From positions 30,232 to 94,231 of the forward strand of contig CAZPGZ010000010.1 of the NCBI GenBank assembly GCA_964586075.1: a stretch of 64,000 nt of DNA. The letters are read 5' to 3'. The notes under the pieces are model-generated. The model did no database searches. It saw nothing but the letters and a program-made list of their open reading frames with translations, and was not told where the DNA came from. Below are positions 1-8,801 of this stretch, piece after piece. This DNA is from JBAZLV01 sp964586075. Its GTDB lineage: Bacteria > Nitrospirota > UBA9217. The first letter of the stretch is position 1; the number at the start of each line of letters is the position of its first letter. A program made the translations under genes and the position numbers.

Positions 1-1
1 C

Positions 2-1177
2 GTCGAGCTGTTCTCCAAGATTGCCAAGGCCGACATGGAATACCAGAAGCTGGCGATGCACATGTTCATGTCCAAAGATGCCGCCAAGGACATGAAAATA
101 GCCACCGATGCCCTGGGAGAGTCCATACAGGACATTGCATGGAATCCCGAGCTCAGAAGCCATTATAACGAACTTGTCAAGCAGCAGCGCGAAATGCGGA
201 CGCCTGGCGACGCTTCCGGTCAGCTCCGCATGATACGAGACGTTGAATTCGAATTCACACGCCTTCGGGTGACGGCAACCCGGGCCTTTGAATGGGTTGG
301 GTATTACCTGTTCAAGCATCTTGCCGGGCCGATAAAGCAGATAAAAGAAAGCCTGACGTCAATCACCGACTGGCTGCAGCTGAATATGCCGCAATGGACA
401 GAAAAGCTTGCCAGCATGCTGTCGACTATCATCGAGGTCGGAGGCTCTGTTGTCAGGTTTCTTATGGATATCCTCTCCGGCTTGAAACAAATCTGGGACA
501 TCATGCCGGGATGGGGAAAGGCCATAGCTGCGGCGCTGCTTGTGGCCACGTCTCCGCTTGCGGCATGGACCGCTGCGATCACCGCTGTGATTCTCCTGAT
601 AGACGATTTCTATGCCTACATCGACGGCCGGAAGTCATCAAAAACCCTTGCGCCGATCTGGAACGTGCTGGTTAAGACGATGGATTACGTCATAAAGAGC
701 ATTGTCACAACGCTGGCGCTCCTTGATTACCTGTATGACAAGCTTTCCGGAGACAGCAGAAAATTGAAGCTGTCTGATGTCATATCGGACGCATGGAACA
801 ATTCCGGATTTTCGCAGACCATAAAAGGACCGTCAAGCACAGCTCCGGACAAGACCCCTGTTACCACCGGCTCACTCGGCAACGTTCTGGCGCGGGCATC
901 GAGCGGAATCGCAGATGCAAAGACCGGAATGTTCAATAATCTTAAATTCGGCATGGGGAACTATCAGGCCATGGCCGGGCAGTCCTATCAGAACAATAGC
1001 GCAACAACCAAAAACGAATCAAACGTGAACATTGATGTCGGCGGGGTGACGGTAAATGTTCCGAACACAAACGCCACTCCGATGGATATATCTCAGGCGG
1101 TTACCGATGGAATTAACAATTCATTTAACAAAAAGACGTTCATGAATATAAGACAACTTTCAGGAGCGATGAAATAA
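2..1177 (+). CDS. Phage tail tape measure protein, C-terminal part (runs off left edge)
   Basis: The frame is open from base 2, so the true start lies outside the window; the first internal ATG is at 35. About 390 residues are visible. A long hydrophobic block around residues 155-205 is followed by an acidic/aromatic stretch (IDDFYAYIDGRKS), a signature seen in tape measure proteins of Mu/P2-like contractile phages (a hydrophobic segment, then DD-x-x-x-W/Y-DG). The tail after residue 270 is low-complexity and Ser/Thr/Asn rich. Tape measure proteins set tail-tube length and are ejected during infection. The position just upstream of baseplate genes fits. Its stop overlaps the next start (TAATG), which indicates translational coupling. 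Family assignment rests on the motif and gene order. Confidence 0.75.
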   Translation, partial: VELFSKIAKADMEYQKLAMHMFMSKDAAKDMKIATDALGESIQDIAWNPELRSHYNELVKQQREMRTPGDASGQLRMIRDVEFEFTRLRVTATRAFEWVGYYLFKHLAGPIKQIKESLTSITDWLQLNMPQWTEKLASMLSTIIEVGGSVVRFLMDILSGLKQIWDIMPGWGKAIAAALLVATSPLAAWTAAITAVILLIDDFYAYIDGRKSSKTLAPIWNVLVKTMDYVIKSIVTTLALLDYLYDKLSGDSRKLKLSDVISDAWNNSGFSQTIKGPSSTAPDKTPVTTGSLGNVLARASSGIADAKTGMFNNLKFGMGNYQAMAGQSYQNNSATTKNESNVNIDVGGVTVNVPNTNATPMDISQAVTDGINNSFNKKTFMNIRQLSGAMK

Positions 1178-1884
1178 TGCCTATTTTCCCAAACTTCAAG
1201 TTTACCTATAACTCGGCGTTGAACAAGGCATCTGCAACCTATATGGGCGGCATGGCGGCATGGAGCGTATACAAGCTCATTACGAAAAAGCCGGTCACAG
1301 CCGAGAAACAGAAGACACCTTGGCGGCCCCCGCAGTGGAAAGGTAATGCTCAAGTCCAATTAATTGAAAAAGGAGGAACTGTCCATATTTTTGACGCAGT
1401 GCTTAGGCTTGGCCACACGTCAGAAATCCAAACCACATCGCACCCGATTCAGTCCGGGGCCAACATCGTTGATCATGCTTATCAGGAGCCGGAACGGCTG
1501 GTGCTGGAAATCGGCATGAGTGACGTTATGGATAGCTATCAACCTGGCAGATGGAAAGGATATGAATCAAAATCACAAGCTGCTTTCCAAAAACTAAAAG
1601 AATTGCAATATCTGAAAATTCCTTTTTATGTTCAAACCAGACTTAATTATTACGAAAACATGGTCATCAAGCGGATAGACACGCCTGATGATTACACCAC
1701 GCTGTACGGACTCAAATGTCTGGTGCAGCTTCAGCAGATTATGACCGTTGAAGTATCCACCACCACGGTGAAGACGAGCACAAGAAAACATGCAACAGGA
1801 AAGACTCCAAGGGGACATGTTCAACCGCAACAGCCTGATACTGCGGCCACTCAAGTGTTGAAGGCCATGGGGATTGAGAAATGA
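1177..1884 (+). CDS. Dit-like phage tail/baseplate protein
   Basis: A 235-aa protein. Residues about 65-190 carry the pattern of the Dit-like N-terminal domain of contractile phages: a 'thPIQSGANIvDHAY' segment, a short beta-rich stretch, then 'NYYENMVIKRIDTPDDYTTLYG'. Such proteins sit at the tube/baseplate junction. The N-terminal 60 residues are basic with a weakly hydrophobic segment; the C-terminus (after 195) is Lys/Thr/Gln rich and probably disordered. The start overlaps the stop of the tape measure gene and the end overlaps the next gene (ATGA), so it lies inside the tail operon. Recognition is by pattern only, so the exact structural role is less certain than its being a tail component. 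Confidence 0.65.
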   Translation: MPIFPNFKFTYNSALNKASATYMGGMAAWSVYKLITKKPVTAEKQKTPWRPPQWKGNAQVQLIEKGGTVHIFDAVLRLGHTSEIQTTSHPIQSGANIVDHAYQEPERLVLEIGMSDVMDSYQPGRWKGYESKSQAAFQKLKELQYLKIPFYVQTRLNYYENMVIKRIDTPDDYTTLYGLKCLVQLQQIMTVEVSTTTVKTSTRKHATGKTPRGHVQPQQPDTAATQVLKAMGIEK

Positions 1885-2231
1885 ACACTCAGGTTATTCC
1901 TTTATACGGAAGTCCTGGTCAAACTTTTACAACTACGCTTGTAATTGATGGGGTTAATAGGGCTCTGCAATTTAAGATTTCGTACAACGAGACTGCGGGG
2001 TACTGGATCATGAATATAAGTGATCCGGCAACGGGCAGCGATATCCTGACGTCCGTGCCGCTGCTTTCCGCTCCTGACGGGGAATCATTAAACCTCTTGG
2101 AGCAATACCGGCACTTGGGGATAGGCAGCGCGTACCTGGTGAACGTGAGCAACATCGCGGATGAGCAGCCCACAGATGAAAATCTTGGCACCGACTTTAT
2201 TCTGGTGTGGGGTGACACTCCTGATGCCTGA
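1881..2231 (+). CDS. Baseplate plug-like phage protein
   Basis: A small 116-aa beta-rich protein starting 'MNTQVIPLYGSPGQTFTTTL', with the form of the baseplate plug family described in simple contractile phages such as Pam3 (short, N-terminal 'IPL....Q.f...L.g', then 'W.m.i.d...g..l....l'). In such phages the plug closes the tail tube above the hub. It overlaps the preceding gene by 4 nt (ATGA) and the following gene begins inside its last codons. Order (Dit-like, plug, hub, spike, wedge, J) matches simple contractile baseplate clusters. Family assignment is from remembered pattern plus synteny. Confidence 0.6.
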   Translation: MNTQVIPLYGSPGQTFTTTLVIDGVNRALQFKISYNETAGYWIMNISDPATGSDILTSVPLLSAPDGESLNLLEQYRHLGIGSAYLVNVSNIADEQPTDENLGTDFILVWGDTPDA

Positions 2232-3144
2232 ACAGTATTTGAGAAAATGGCAGATCGTCGTATCTAATGCAAGCGGACAGGCCCTGGACGTATCAAAGCT
2301 CAGATGCACGTTTAATATTCAAAAGCGCGTGCTGCAAACGGCGAGCTTCGCTGATATCGTCATTTACAATCTTAACGGACCTACAGAACAGGCAATTATT
2401 ACTGAGGGATACCGGGCAATAGTGCAGGCTGGATATCAGAGCGAAATATTCGGGAAAATATTTGACGGAACAGTAAGCCAGCCTCTATGGGACCGGGAGA
2501 ACGTCACTGATTACAAGTTGACATTGTATTGCATAGATGGGGACAGCTTCCTTACCAGGAACTTTGTCAGCTTTTGCGCCGAGGCAGGATATAAGTATAA
2601 AGACATCATATCGCAAATGGCAAAGAGCGCGCGGACACCCATACCAATTGGAAAAATTTCAGAAAATATTTCTCAGAAAACTTCCCCAAGGGGGAAAGTG
2701 GTGTTCGGAGATCCTCGCACAACGTTCAGAAGCATCGCTAAAGACAACTCCGCTCAAATTTATGTGAATGACGGGCAACTGGAGATTGTAAATCTGAAAA
2801 CAGATGTCCCCGCAGGAGAGGCGTTGGTAATTACGCCGAACACCGGATTGATCGGAACTCCGCAGCAAACCGATCTTGGATTTTCATTCAGGTGTCTGTT
2901 AAATCCGCGTATTCAGATTACCAATCCTCCCATGCTTATAAAGCTGGACAATTCGTTAATCAGACAGCAAAAAAAGAACATTGGATCATCTCCGTCCATG
3001 CTGGATCAGGATATGGTTGGCCAGGTTATAGGAGTCAATTACATTGGCGATACGAGAGGAAATGAATGGTATGTAGATGTTGAATGCGTCCAGTCCGGAA
3101 AGGCTGGAATCCTCATGCTGCTTGGAAGGATGACAAATCCATGA
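2224..3144 (+). CDS. Phage baseplate hub protein (gp27/gp44-like)
   Basis: A 306-aa protein. I start it at the ATG at 2224, which overlaps the previous stop codon, rather than at an in-frame ATG at 2161 that lies deep inside the plug gene. The N-terminus (MPEQYLRKWQIVVSN) followed by 'LRCTFNIQKRVLQTASFADIVIYNLN' is typical of hub proteins: a beta-barrel domain that describes how the tube protein docks. The middle (about 150-260) holds a hub-like segment with a NDGQLEIVN turn, and the C-terminal 60 residues end in an OB-like beta stretch. It would form the trimeric hub on which the spike sits. The next gene overlaps by 4 nt. Confidence 0.65.
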   Translation: MPEQYLRKWQIVVSNASGQALDVSKLRCTFNIQKRVLQTASFADIVIYNLNGPTEQAIITEGYRAIVQAGYQSEIFGKIFDGTVSQPLWDRENVTDYKLTLYCIDGDSFLTRNFVSFCAEAGYKYKDIISQMAKSARTPIPIGKISENISQKTSPRGKVVFGDPRTTFRSIAKDNSAQIYVNDGQLEIVNLKTDVPAGEALVITPNTGLIGTPQQTDLGFSFRCLLNPRIQITNPPMLIKLDNSLIRQQKKNIGSSPSMLDQDMVGQVIGVNYIGDTRGNEWYVDVECVQSGKAGILMLLGRMTNP

Positions 3145-3788
3145 TCAAAATAGCAGAACGAATGTCGAATGAAGTAGAAATGATAAGGGCGGTCAAAGAC
3201 TCTATTTTCTCAGAACTTCGCGTAGCCGCTCCGGGAATAATCCAGAGTTTTGATGCTGTAAAGCAGACCGCAACCGTCAAGATTGCCATCAAAGAACAGA
3301 TTGACAACAACGGCATTACAGAGGACGTCGAAATTCCCCTGCTCTTGGACGTTCCAATCGTCATTCCGCAGGCTGGCGGGTATGCGATTACGCTTCCGAT
3401 ATCGGCAGGTGATGAGTGCCTGGTGGTGTTCTCCGATGCTTGCATTGATGGCTGGTGGCAGTCCGGGGGGATTCAGGGCCAGATTGACAAGCGGCGCCAT
3501 GATCTGTCTGACGGTTTCGCCATTCTCGGAGTAAAAAGCCAGCCGAACATATTGACTGGATATTCAACAAATTCTGCGTCACTCCGCACCGTGGACGGTA
3601 GCTGCAAGGTTGAGGTTAAAAGCAACGAAATTGAAGTATCAGCGCCAACGGTAAAGGTGACCGGTAGCCAGACAGTCAACGTGTCCGGAAATAATACCAC
3701 AACTATAGACGGGAAAGATTTCCTGACTCATAAACATCAATATCATCCAGGAACAGGCGGACTGACAGACACGGCGGGGGTGTCATGA
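3141..3788 (+). CDS. Gp138-type baseplate spike (central puncturing) protein
   Basis: A 215-aa protein starting at the ATG at 3141 (ATGA overlap with the hub stop). Residues about 30-135 match the Gp138 N-terminal domain: 'PGIIQSFDAVKQTATV', 'DVPIVIPQAGGYAITLPISAGDECLVVF', 'IDGWWQSGG' and 'RRHDLSDGFAILG'. The remaining part is a repetitive Val/Thr/Ser-rich stretch (about 150-195) expected for a spike beta-helix, ending with 'THKHQYHPGTGGLTDTAGVS', a His-rich tip region. The protein should trimerise below the hub and pierce the outer membrane. Confidence is high because several family motifs appear in order. The last 4 nt overlap the wedge gene. Confidence 0.85.
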   Translation: MIKIAERMSNEVEMIRAVKDSIFSELRVAAPGIIQSFDAVKQTATVKIAIKEQIDNNGITEDVEIPLLLDVPIVIPQAGGYAITLPISAGDECLVVFSDACIDGWWQSGGIQGQIDKRRHDLSDGFAILGVKSQPNILTGYSTNSASLRTVDGSCKVEVKSNEIEVSAPTVKVTGSQTVNVSGNNTTTIDGKDFLTHKHQYHPGTGGLTDTAGVS

Positions 3789-4153
3789 GTACGGTACGGG
3801 TACGAAAGCTTGACTCTAACTATGACGTGGTATTCGGAAACGGGAAACTGGATTATCTGGAAGACCTTGACGCTGTTGTTCAGATGATCAGGACGAAGCT
3901 GCTTTTATTCAAAGGGGAGTGGTGGGAGAACACCGATATTGGCCTGCCGCTCTGGCAGTCAATCCTCGGCGTGCCGGGAGCCGGAAACAATAAACAGGCG
4001 GTGGATGCCCTGATTCAGAAGCGAATTCTTGAAACGCCGTATGTAACGAGCATGGAAAGCATGTCGAGTGCCTACGATGCGGCGACGCGCAGCTACAGCA
4101 TAGCCGTGACGGTAAATACCGCATTCGGACAGGTTACGGTCACCAACACTTAA
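3785..4153 (+). CDS. Baseplate wedge protein, gp25/W-like (GP46-type)
   Basis: A 122-aa protein carrying 'DAVVQMIRTKLLLFKGEWWENTDIGLPLWQSILG', the core of the small baseplate wedge proteins (T4 gp25/P2 gpW analogues) that connect sheath and baseplate. Its ATG overlaps the spike stop (ATGA) and it precedes the J gene by 15 nt with a ribosome site (AGGAG) in between. The length is normal for the family. Confidence 0.8.
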   Translation: MSTVRVRKLDSNYDVVFGNGKLDYLEDLDAVVQMIRTKLLLFKGEWWENTDIGLPLWQSILGVPGAGNNKQAVDALIQKRILETPYVTSMESMSSAYDAATRSYSIAVTVNTAFGQVTVTNT

Positions 4154-4168
4154 TAGGAGAATGCCATT

Positions 4169-5347
4169 ATGACTTATGCGGCCCCTTTGGTAAATACAAC
4201 CGGACTGATAATTCCTTCATATCAGGACATTCTGGACGACCTCATAGCGCAGGCAAAAACGATCTATGGTCAAGACATTTATCTTGATGAGGACTCTGCT
4301 GACTACCAGTTTCTTTCTGTCATTGCGTTAAAAATATTCGATTGCATGAACTCTCTTCAACTAGCCTATAACAACCGAAATCCACAGACGGCAATCGGCG
4401 CAGCGCTGGAATCTCTGGTCAAGCTGAACGGTCTTGCAAAGAAATCTGCCTCGTATTCTACCTGCACGGTGACCATATCCGGGACTGCGGGTACAGTAAT
4501 TTTAAACGGAGTAGTGGGCGATGCCAACTCTGTCAAGTGGTCTTTGCCTCCTTCAGTTACCATAGGAGTTTCCGGAACCATTGACGTGGTGGCAACGTGT
4601 CAGACCATCGGCGCTATCTCGGCGCTCGCCGGGGAAGTCAATAAAATACTTACCCCACAGGCCGGATGGACCAGCGTAACAAACGCGGCCGCTGCAACAC
4701 TCGGTCAGGCGGTTGAAACAGATGCGCAGCTCAGGGCCCGGCAGGCGGTCAGCACTCAAATAGCCTCAAAGACGATGCTCGGAGGAACCATAGGAGCCAT
4801 CGCGGATGTCGCGGGAGTTACCCGATACCGTATTTATGAAAACCCGACCGGAAGCCTGGACAGCAACAACCTCCCCGCCCATTCCATAACGTGTGTGGTG
4901 GAGGGCGGAACCGATGCAAATGTGGCGAATGCGATCTATACCAACCGGGGAATCGGGTGTTATACCAACGGCGATCAAGTGGTGAGCGTGGCGGATCCTG
5001 ATTCCGGGATAACTTCATCCATCCGATTCTATCGTACGACGTACGACCCTATTTACGCGACCATCGGAATAAAAGCTCTGTCCGGATATACCTCGGCTTA
5101 CACAACGGCCATATTAGCCGCCATTGTGGACTTTTTAAACAGCTTTGAAATAGGAAAGGGGTTCTCTCCGTCCGTGCTGTATGCCCCGATCCTGTCTGTC
5201 ATGCCTGATCTGAAATCGCCAATTTTCGAGGTCACCAGCGTTGTGGCAGGCACCAGCTCTGGATCTCAGGGAACCGCTGATATAACGGTTTTGTTCAACC
5301 ACGTTATTCATGGACTCGGAGCAAATATAACAATCAATGTGACGTAA
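4169..5347 (+). CDS. Baseplate J-like protein
   Basis: A 392-aa protein with the architecture of Baseplate_J/gp47: an N-terminal helical section (residues 15-95, 'YQDILDDLIAQAKTIYG', 'SLQLAYNNRNPQTAIGAALESLVKLNGL'), a beta-rich middle, and the conserved central block 'ETDAQLRARQAVSTQIASKTMLGGTIGAIADVAGVTRYRIYENPTG'. J proteins form the wedge ring that triggers sheath contraction. It sits between the wedge and fibre genes as in other myophages. A TAGGAGA ribosome site precedes the ATG. Confidence 0.85.
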   Translation: MTYAAPLVNTTGLIIPSYQDILDDLIAQAKTIYGQDIYLDEDSADYQFLSVIALKIFDCMNSLQLAYNNRNPQTAIGAALESLVKLNGLAKKSASYSTCTVTISGTAGTVILNGVVGDANSVKWSLPPSVTIGVSGTIDVVATCQTIGAISALAGEVNKILTPQAGWTSVTNAAAATLGQAVETDAQLRARQAVSTQIASKTMLGGTIGAIADVAGVTRYRIYENPTGSLDSNNLPAHSITCVVEGGTDANVANAIYTNRGIGCYTNGDQVVSVADPDSGITSSIRFYRTTYDPIYATIGIKALSGYTSAYTTAILAAIVDFLNSFEIGKGFSPSVLYAPILSVMPDLKSPIFEVTSVVAGTSSGSQGTADITVLFNHVIHGLGANITINVT

Positions 5348-5356
5348 GGAGGAATA

Positions 5357-6313
5357 ATGAAACGGATATTACTGACAATAGCAGCGCTCTTCTCGTTCTG
5401 CGGAATTCTGTCTGCGGGAACGTACACTACCAATTTACACATGTACAAGCCCACGGCAGGGGAGAATAACTGGGCGAATACGGTAAACGTAAACAACTGG
5501 GACAATCTGGATACGGTCATCAGCAGGATGAGCAACAGCATCACTTCGAATTCCGCAACATTCGACATCCTGACAACGAAAGGCGACCTGCTCACCAGGA
5601 ATTCAACAACCTTTGCCAGATTTGCTGTCGGCACTGATGGATACGCTTTGAAGTCTGACAGCACCGCGGCCGCTGGCCTTGCGTGGACAAATTATATTGC
5701 GTCTGCCGGCACTGCTTCCTATGTGGTTGCTGACGGAAATAATAGAACTGCTTCAGCTACTCCGGGAGCAAATATTATTCCTGTGGCCGGCAGCGATGGA
5801 AAAATAGCAGCCGGGTTTTACTCATCGACGGGAATTCCTATCTATGATTACACCGTCAGTGGATCAGCCATAACCACGGCAACCACCAACGGAACAGTAA
5901 CACTCGATGCGGCGACTGATGGCGGATATGACTTTGAATTCATAATCAAGAACCCCACAGCCGGGAATGTGCTTTATTCTCTCTATTATAACAACAACAC
6001 AACCGCAACGGATTATCGCCGAAATTTTACATCAGGCGAGTCGAATGACGCCATTATGCACCAGACAAATGTTGCAGCTGGCGGGCAATTGATTATTGTC
6101 GGGTCCATTATTCAGACTCCAGGAGGATTTGTGCGCACACTGTCCAGAACCGTTGGCATCAACTCATCCGGAGTTGGAACAGAAACATATACAGTATCTC
6201 ACTGGAAGGTTACAGAGGTGTCCGGGAATAATTTGACCAGAGTCGATGTTACAGGATCATCAGCAAGCGGAATTGACGTGGGATCACGCTTCAGAATGTG
6301 GAAGAGGAAATAA
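5357..6313 (+). CDS. Tail fibre-like protein with an N-terminal signal peptide
   Basis: A 318-aa protein. The first 21 residues (KR, then ILLTIAALFSFCGIL, then SAG) look like a Sec signal peptide, which is unexpected for a tail component assembled in the cytoplasm. After it comes 'YTTNLHMYKPTAGENNWANTVNVNNWDNLDTVI', the short repeat that begins many phage tail fibres. The C-terminal half, from 'ATPGANIIPVAG' to the end ('GIDVGSRFRMWKRK'), is clearly related to the C-terminal half of the second fibre at 6962-7858, so both probably carry the same kind of receptor-binding tip. A strong ribosome site (AAGGAGGAAT) fixes the start. Fibre function is inferred from sequence pattern and position after J. 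Confidence 0.65.
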   Translation: MKRILLTIAALFSFCGILSAGTYTTNLHMYKPTAGENNWANTVNVNNWDNLDTVISRMSNSITSNSATFDILTTKGDLLTRNSTTFARFAVGTDGYALKSDSTAAAGLAWTNYIASAGTASYVVADGNNRTASATPGANIIPVAGSDGKIAAGFYSSTGIPIYDYTVSGSAITTATTNGTVTLDAATDGGYDFEFIIKNPTAGNVLYSLYYNNNTTATDYRRNFTSGESNDAIMHQTNVAAGGQLIIVGSIIQTPGGFVRTLSRTVGINSSGVGTETYTVSHWKVTEVSGNNLTRVDVTGSSASGIDVGSRFRMWKRK

Positions 6314-6316
6314 CCC

Positions 6317-6946
6317 ATGGCAGACGGATACGGAAGCGAATACGGCAGCGACTACGGAAATGATTCTGTTTATGCCGGGGCATCGGCAATACCGGTCAGC
6401 TACTATCTTGGGTTGATAACGTCGCAATACCAGAATTCGCCGAAGTTTCTTGCGATGCTGGAAGTTATTTTAAACCGTCTTTCAGATGCGACGGCCCTGA
6501 TAGACAACATGTACGAGTATTTCGACATTGACAACGCAGCCGGAGAGCAACTGGACACCATCGGGGAAATCGTTGGACAGGCCCGGAATGTGGATTTTGA
6601 ACCGAGCGGATTCAGCCCGTTGCTCGATGACTGGACATATCGAACCTTGCTCAAAGCAAAAATATGCCACAACTTCTGGGACGGTACCGTCGGGAATCTG
6701 CAAACGCTTTGGAAAAAGATATTCCCCACTGGAAAGCTTGCTGTGAATGACGGTCAGAACATGACCGCAACCATGATAATGAGCGGAGAATTTTCATCGA
6801 TTATGATTGATTTGATAACCAATGGATACATTCTGCCGCGGCCGCAAGGCGTTCTTTACAATTACACGTTCTCGCCGATGCCGTATTTCGGTTTCGGAAT
6901 TAATGATGAATACGTTGCCGGATTTGGGTCCGGACACTGGGCATGA
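6317..6946 (+). CDS. DUF2612-type baseplate/tail protein (gpI analogue)
   Basis: A 209-aa protein with the DUF2612 core 'YYLGLITSQYQNSPKFLAMLEVILNRLSDATALIDNMYEYFDIDNAAGEQLDTIGEIVGQAR' at residues about 30-95. The first 25 residues are unusually rich in Gly/Tyr/Asp/Ser (alternating YGSEYGSDYGND). In this phage group the DUF2612 protein takes the place of P2 gpI, linking wedge and fibre. It lies 3 nt after the first fibre gene and 15 nt before the second, an arrangement consistent with a baseplate-to-fibre adaptor. Confidence 0.75.
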   Translation: MADGYGSEYGSDYGNDSVYAGASAIPVSYYLGLITSQYQNSPKFLAMLEVILNRLSDATALIDNMYEYFDIDNAAGEQLDTIGEIVGQARNVDFEPSGFSPLLDDWTYRTLLKAKICHNFWDGTVGNLQTLWKKIFPTGKLAVNDGQNMTATMIMSGEFSSIMIDLITNGYILPRPQGVLYNYTFSPMPYFGFGINDEYVAGFGSGHWA

Positions 6947-6961
6947 CAAAGGAGATAATAC

Positions 6962-7858
6962 ATGGCTGGATCAACTAATTTCAAACAATGGAATCCCGCA
7001 CTGGCAAACATTCAAAGTGATGCTGCATATGAGGCAGATACCATGCGAAGCGGAGGCGCAATAGATGGAGTTTACGAGCCTGAATTGCACAATAAGTTTG
7101 CATATCAGGTTTCTGCAATGGTCGCGGCGATTGCCCAGTCCCTCGCGGCAAAGGGGTTTGTCGTAGAGGATGGATCAGCGGGAACAACCGGTCATAATTT
7201 TAGCGCACTGGTGGCTGTTCTTGCAAACATTCTTACCACAGCGGACGCAATAGACGCGGATACGCTAAACGGTCATGCTTCCTCTGTAACTCCGGGCGCC
7301 GGGATCATTCCGGTTGCAGGGCCAGGGGGAAAGATAGATTCCGGTTTTCTTGCCAAAGTGGCATTGGATCCGATATTTGATCATACCGTTGATTCTGCGG
7401 TTACGACGTTGCCGACCGAGGACATTCTGGATATCAATACCGACAAGGGATACAACTTTGAATTTCTCCTGAAGAATGGATATGCGGGAGACACTACATT
7501 CAGGCTGTTTTATAACGGGGACACCACGACGTCAAAATACAGTTCAAACTGGCAGGGAACATCTGTTCAGAATGACGCCTTTCTCTATGCAGGAGCGGCT
7601 CCCGGTCCTATCGGAATCGGTGAAAGTTTGAACTTAACAGGCAGCATACTTCTTACGCCTGAAGGGTATCCCCGAATAGTAGGGATAGGGCAGCGGTTTA
7701 CATCGGGCAATGTTGTTTCACAGCTGTCGCTTTTCTCCCACATGATGAATACCGTTCTGGACGGAAGCCCTAAAAATTTGCTGTCGTTGCTTTTTAGTGC
7801 AAATCAGACGGGCGGCATAGATGTAAACAGCAGATTTCGCATTTGGATACGGCAATAG
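6962..7858 (+). CDS. Second tail fibre-like protein, C-terminus paralogous to the first
   Basis: A 298-aa protein. The N-terminal 100 residues ('WNPALANIQSDAAYEADTMRSGGAIDGVYEPELHNKFAYQVSAMVAAIAQSLAAKGF', quoted only as landmarks: WNPAL, YEPELHNKF, AAKGF) form the type of adaptor seen in short phage fibres. From residue about 110 onward ('VTPGAGIIPVAGPGGKI...') it parallels the first fibre at 5357-6313 through to a near-identical end, 'GGIDVNSRFRIWIRQ' against 'SGIDVGSRFRMWKRK'. There is no signal peptide here. AAAGGAG precedes the ATG. A receptor-binding role is inferred. Confidence 0.65.
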   Translation: MAGSTNFKQWNPALANIQSDAAYEADTMRSGGAIDGVYEPELHNKFAYQVSAMVAAIAQSLAAKGFVVEDGSAGTTGHNFSALVAVLANILTTADAIDADTLNGHASSVTPGAGIIPVAGPGGKIDSGFLAKVALDPIFDHTVDSAVTTLPTEDILDINTDKGYNFEFLLKNGYAGDTTFRLFYNGDTTTSKYSSNWQGTSVQNDAFLYAGAAPGPIGIGESLNLTGSILLTPEGYPRIVGIGQRFTSGNVVSQLSLFSHMMNTVLDGSPKNLLSLLFSANQTGGIDVNSRFRIWIRQ

Positions 7859-7897
7859 CTGACTTAAAAATCATTTCTTAATACCGGGGGGATCAGG

Positions 7898-8188
7898 ATG
7901 ACGCCTCAGAAAAGACATGACAACGATGAACAGAAGAGAAGATTTTCAGACAGTCCATGGTTCAATGTTGTTTGGGGCGCGCTCATTGTCGGCGTAACGC
8001 TCTTTTTTCTGGCAGACGTAAACGCACAATTGAAAAGCAAGGTTGATCTCGCTACTCACGAACGTGATCTGAAATCCGTACAGGAACTGGTAAACACCCA
8101 GTACAAGTCAATTCAGGATCAGCAGGCCATGATGCTGGACCTCTTGCGGGAGCACAAGGAAGAAAGTAAACGGGGAGCGACAAAATGA
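7898..8188 (+). CDS. Small TM plus coiled-coil protein of the lysis cassette (spanin/XhlA-like)
   Basis: A 96-aa protein with a charged N-terminus (about 22 residues), one membrane segment (FNVVWGALIVGVTLFFLA, about 22-40) and a C-terminal coiled coil (VDLATHERDLKSVQELVNTQ onwards). This topology fits an inner-membrane spanin or an XhlA-like accessory lysis protein. It overlaps the probable endolysin gene by 4 nt, and a lipoprotein that could act as partner lies two genes on. Function is from topology and context only. Confidence 0.5.
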   Translation: MTPQKRHDNDEQKRRFSDSPWFNVVWGALIVGVTLFFLADVNAQLKSKVDLATHERDLKSVQELVNTQYKSIQDQQAMMLDLLREHKEESKRGATK

Positions 8189-8784
8189 AGATGACCGCTA
8201 TTTCCGAGGGAATAAAGCTTCTCTTTGCCCGGTGCATTATTGCAAATGAACTTGGAAACAGCATTACTCTTGCTTACCGGTTCAGCGATCCGGACGGTGT
8301 GCGGTCTGGGAAAAGCGGGTGGAGCTTTGGAGTCTGCCAGTATGACATAAACAACAATCCGAACGCTGAAAAAGTTTTAAAGGAGTGCGGATTTTCGCGG
8401 GCAGAGATAGACGCGCTGAGAGCTCAGACGATTGATGTCGAGCCTCTGAACATTCGACTGGTCGAGCACAAGGACGTTATCAGCAAGTGGGATGCCCGCC
8501 AGCTGCAGGAATGTCTGGTGCGGTCCCTGACCAACTGCATGGCGCTGAATACCGATTTTTCATCAGAAGAAGTCATTCTGCATCTGGCCGATTATGACAA
8601 TCAGTTTTACTTCGCGCATGACGGGAAGCTGTACACCTGGCTGAAGTACATAGTCAACTGGCCGCTTACTCCGGAGCTGTTCTTGAATTGGAAACTGAAG
8701 AATACCGCTTGGGGAAAGGATCACAAGGAAGACGTAGAGCGGAGATATGACAATATCCGCAAAATTTACGCCGAACGAGCGTAA
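8185..8784 (+). CDS. Probable phage endolysin (lysozyme-like)
   Basis: A 199-aa protein without a signal peptide. Residues 20-55 contain 'ANELGNS' and then 'GKSGWSFGVCQYDINNN', the kind of Glu followed by a 'SFG-Q-D' segment seen in lysozyme-superfamily muramidases, where the first Glu would be catalytic. I do not recognise a named family beyond that. Position between a TM/coiled-coil protein and a lipoprotein/holin-like pair supports a lysis role. The start overlaps the upstream stop (ATGA). Confidence 0.5.
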   Translation: MKMTAISEGIKLLFARCIIANELGNSITLAYRFSDPDGVRSGKSGWSFGVCQYDINNNPNAEKVLKECGFSRAEIDALRAQTIDVEPLNIRLVEHKDVISKWDARQLQECLVRSLTNCMALNTDFSSEEVILHLADYDNQFYFAHDGKLYTWLKYIVNWPLTPELFLNWKLKNTAWGKDHKEDVERRYDNIRKIYAERA

Positions 8785-8801
8785 TAAAAAAAGGAGGAAG
8801 T

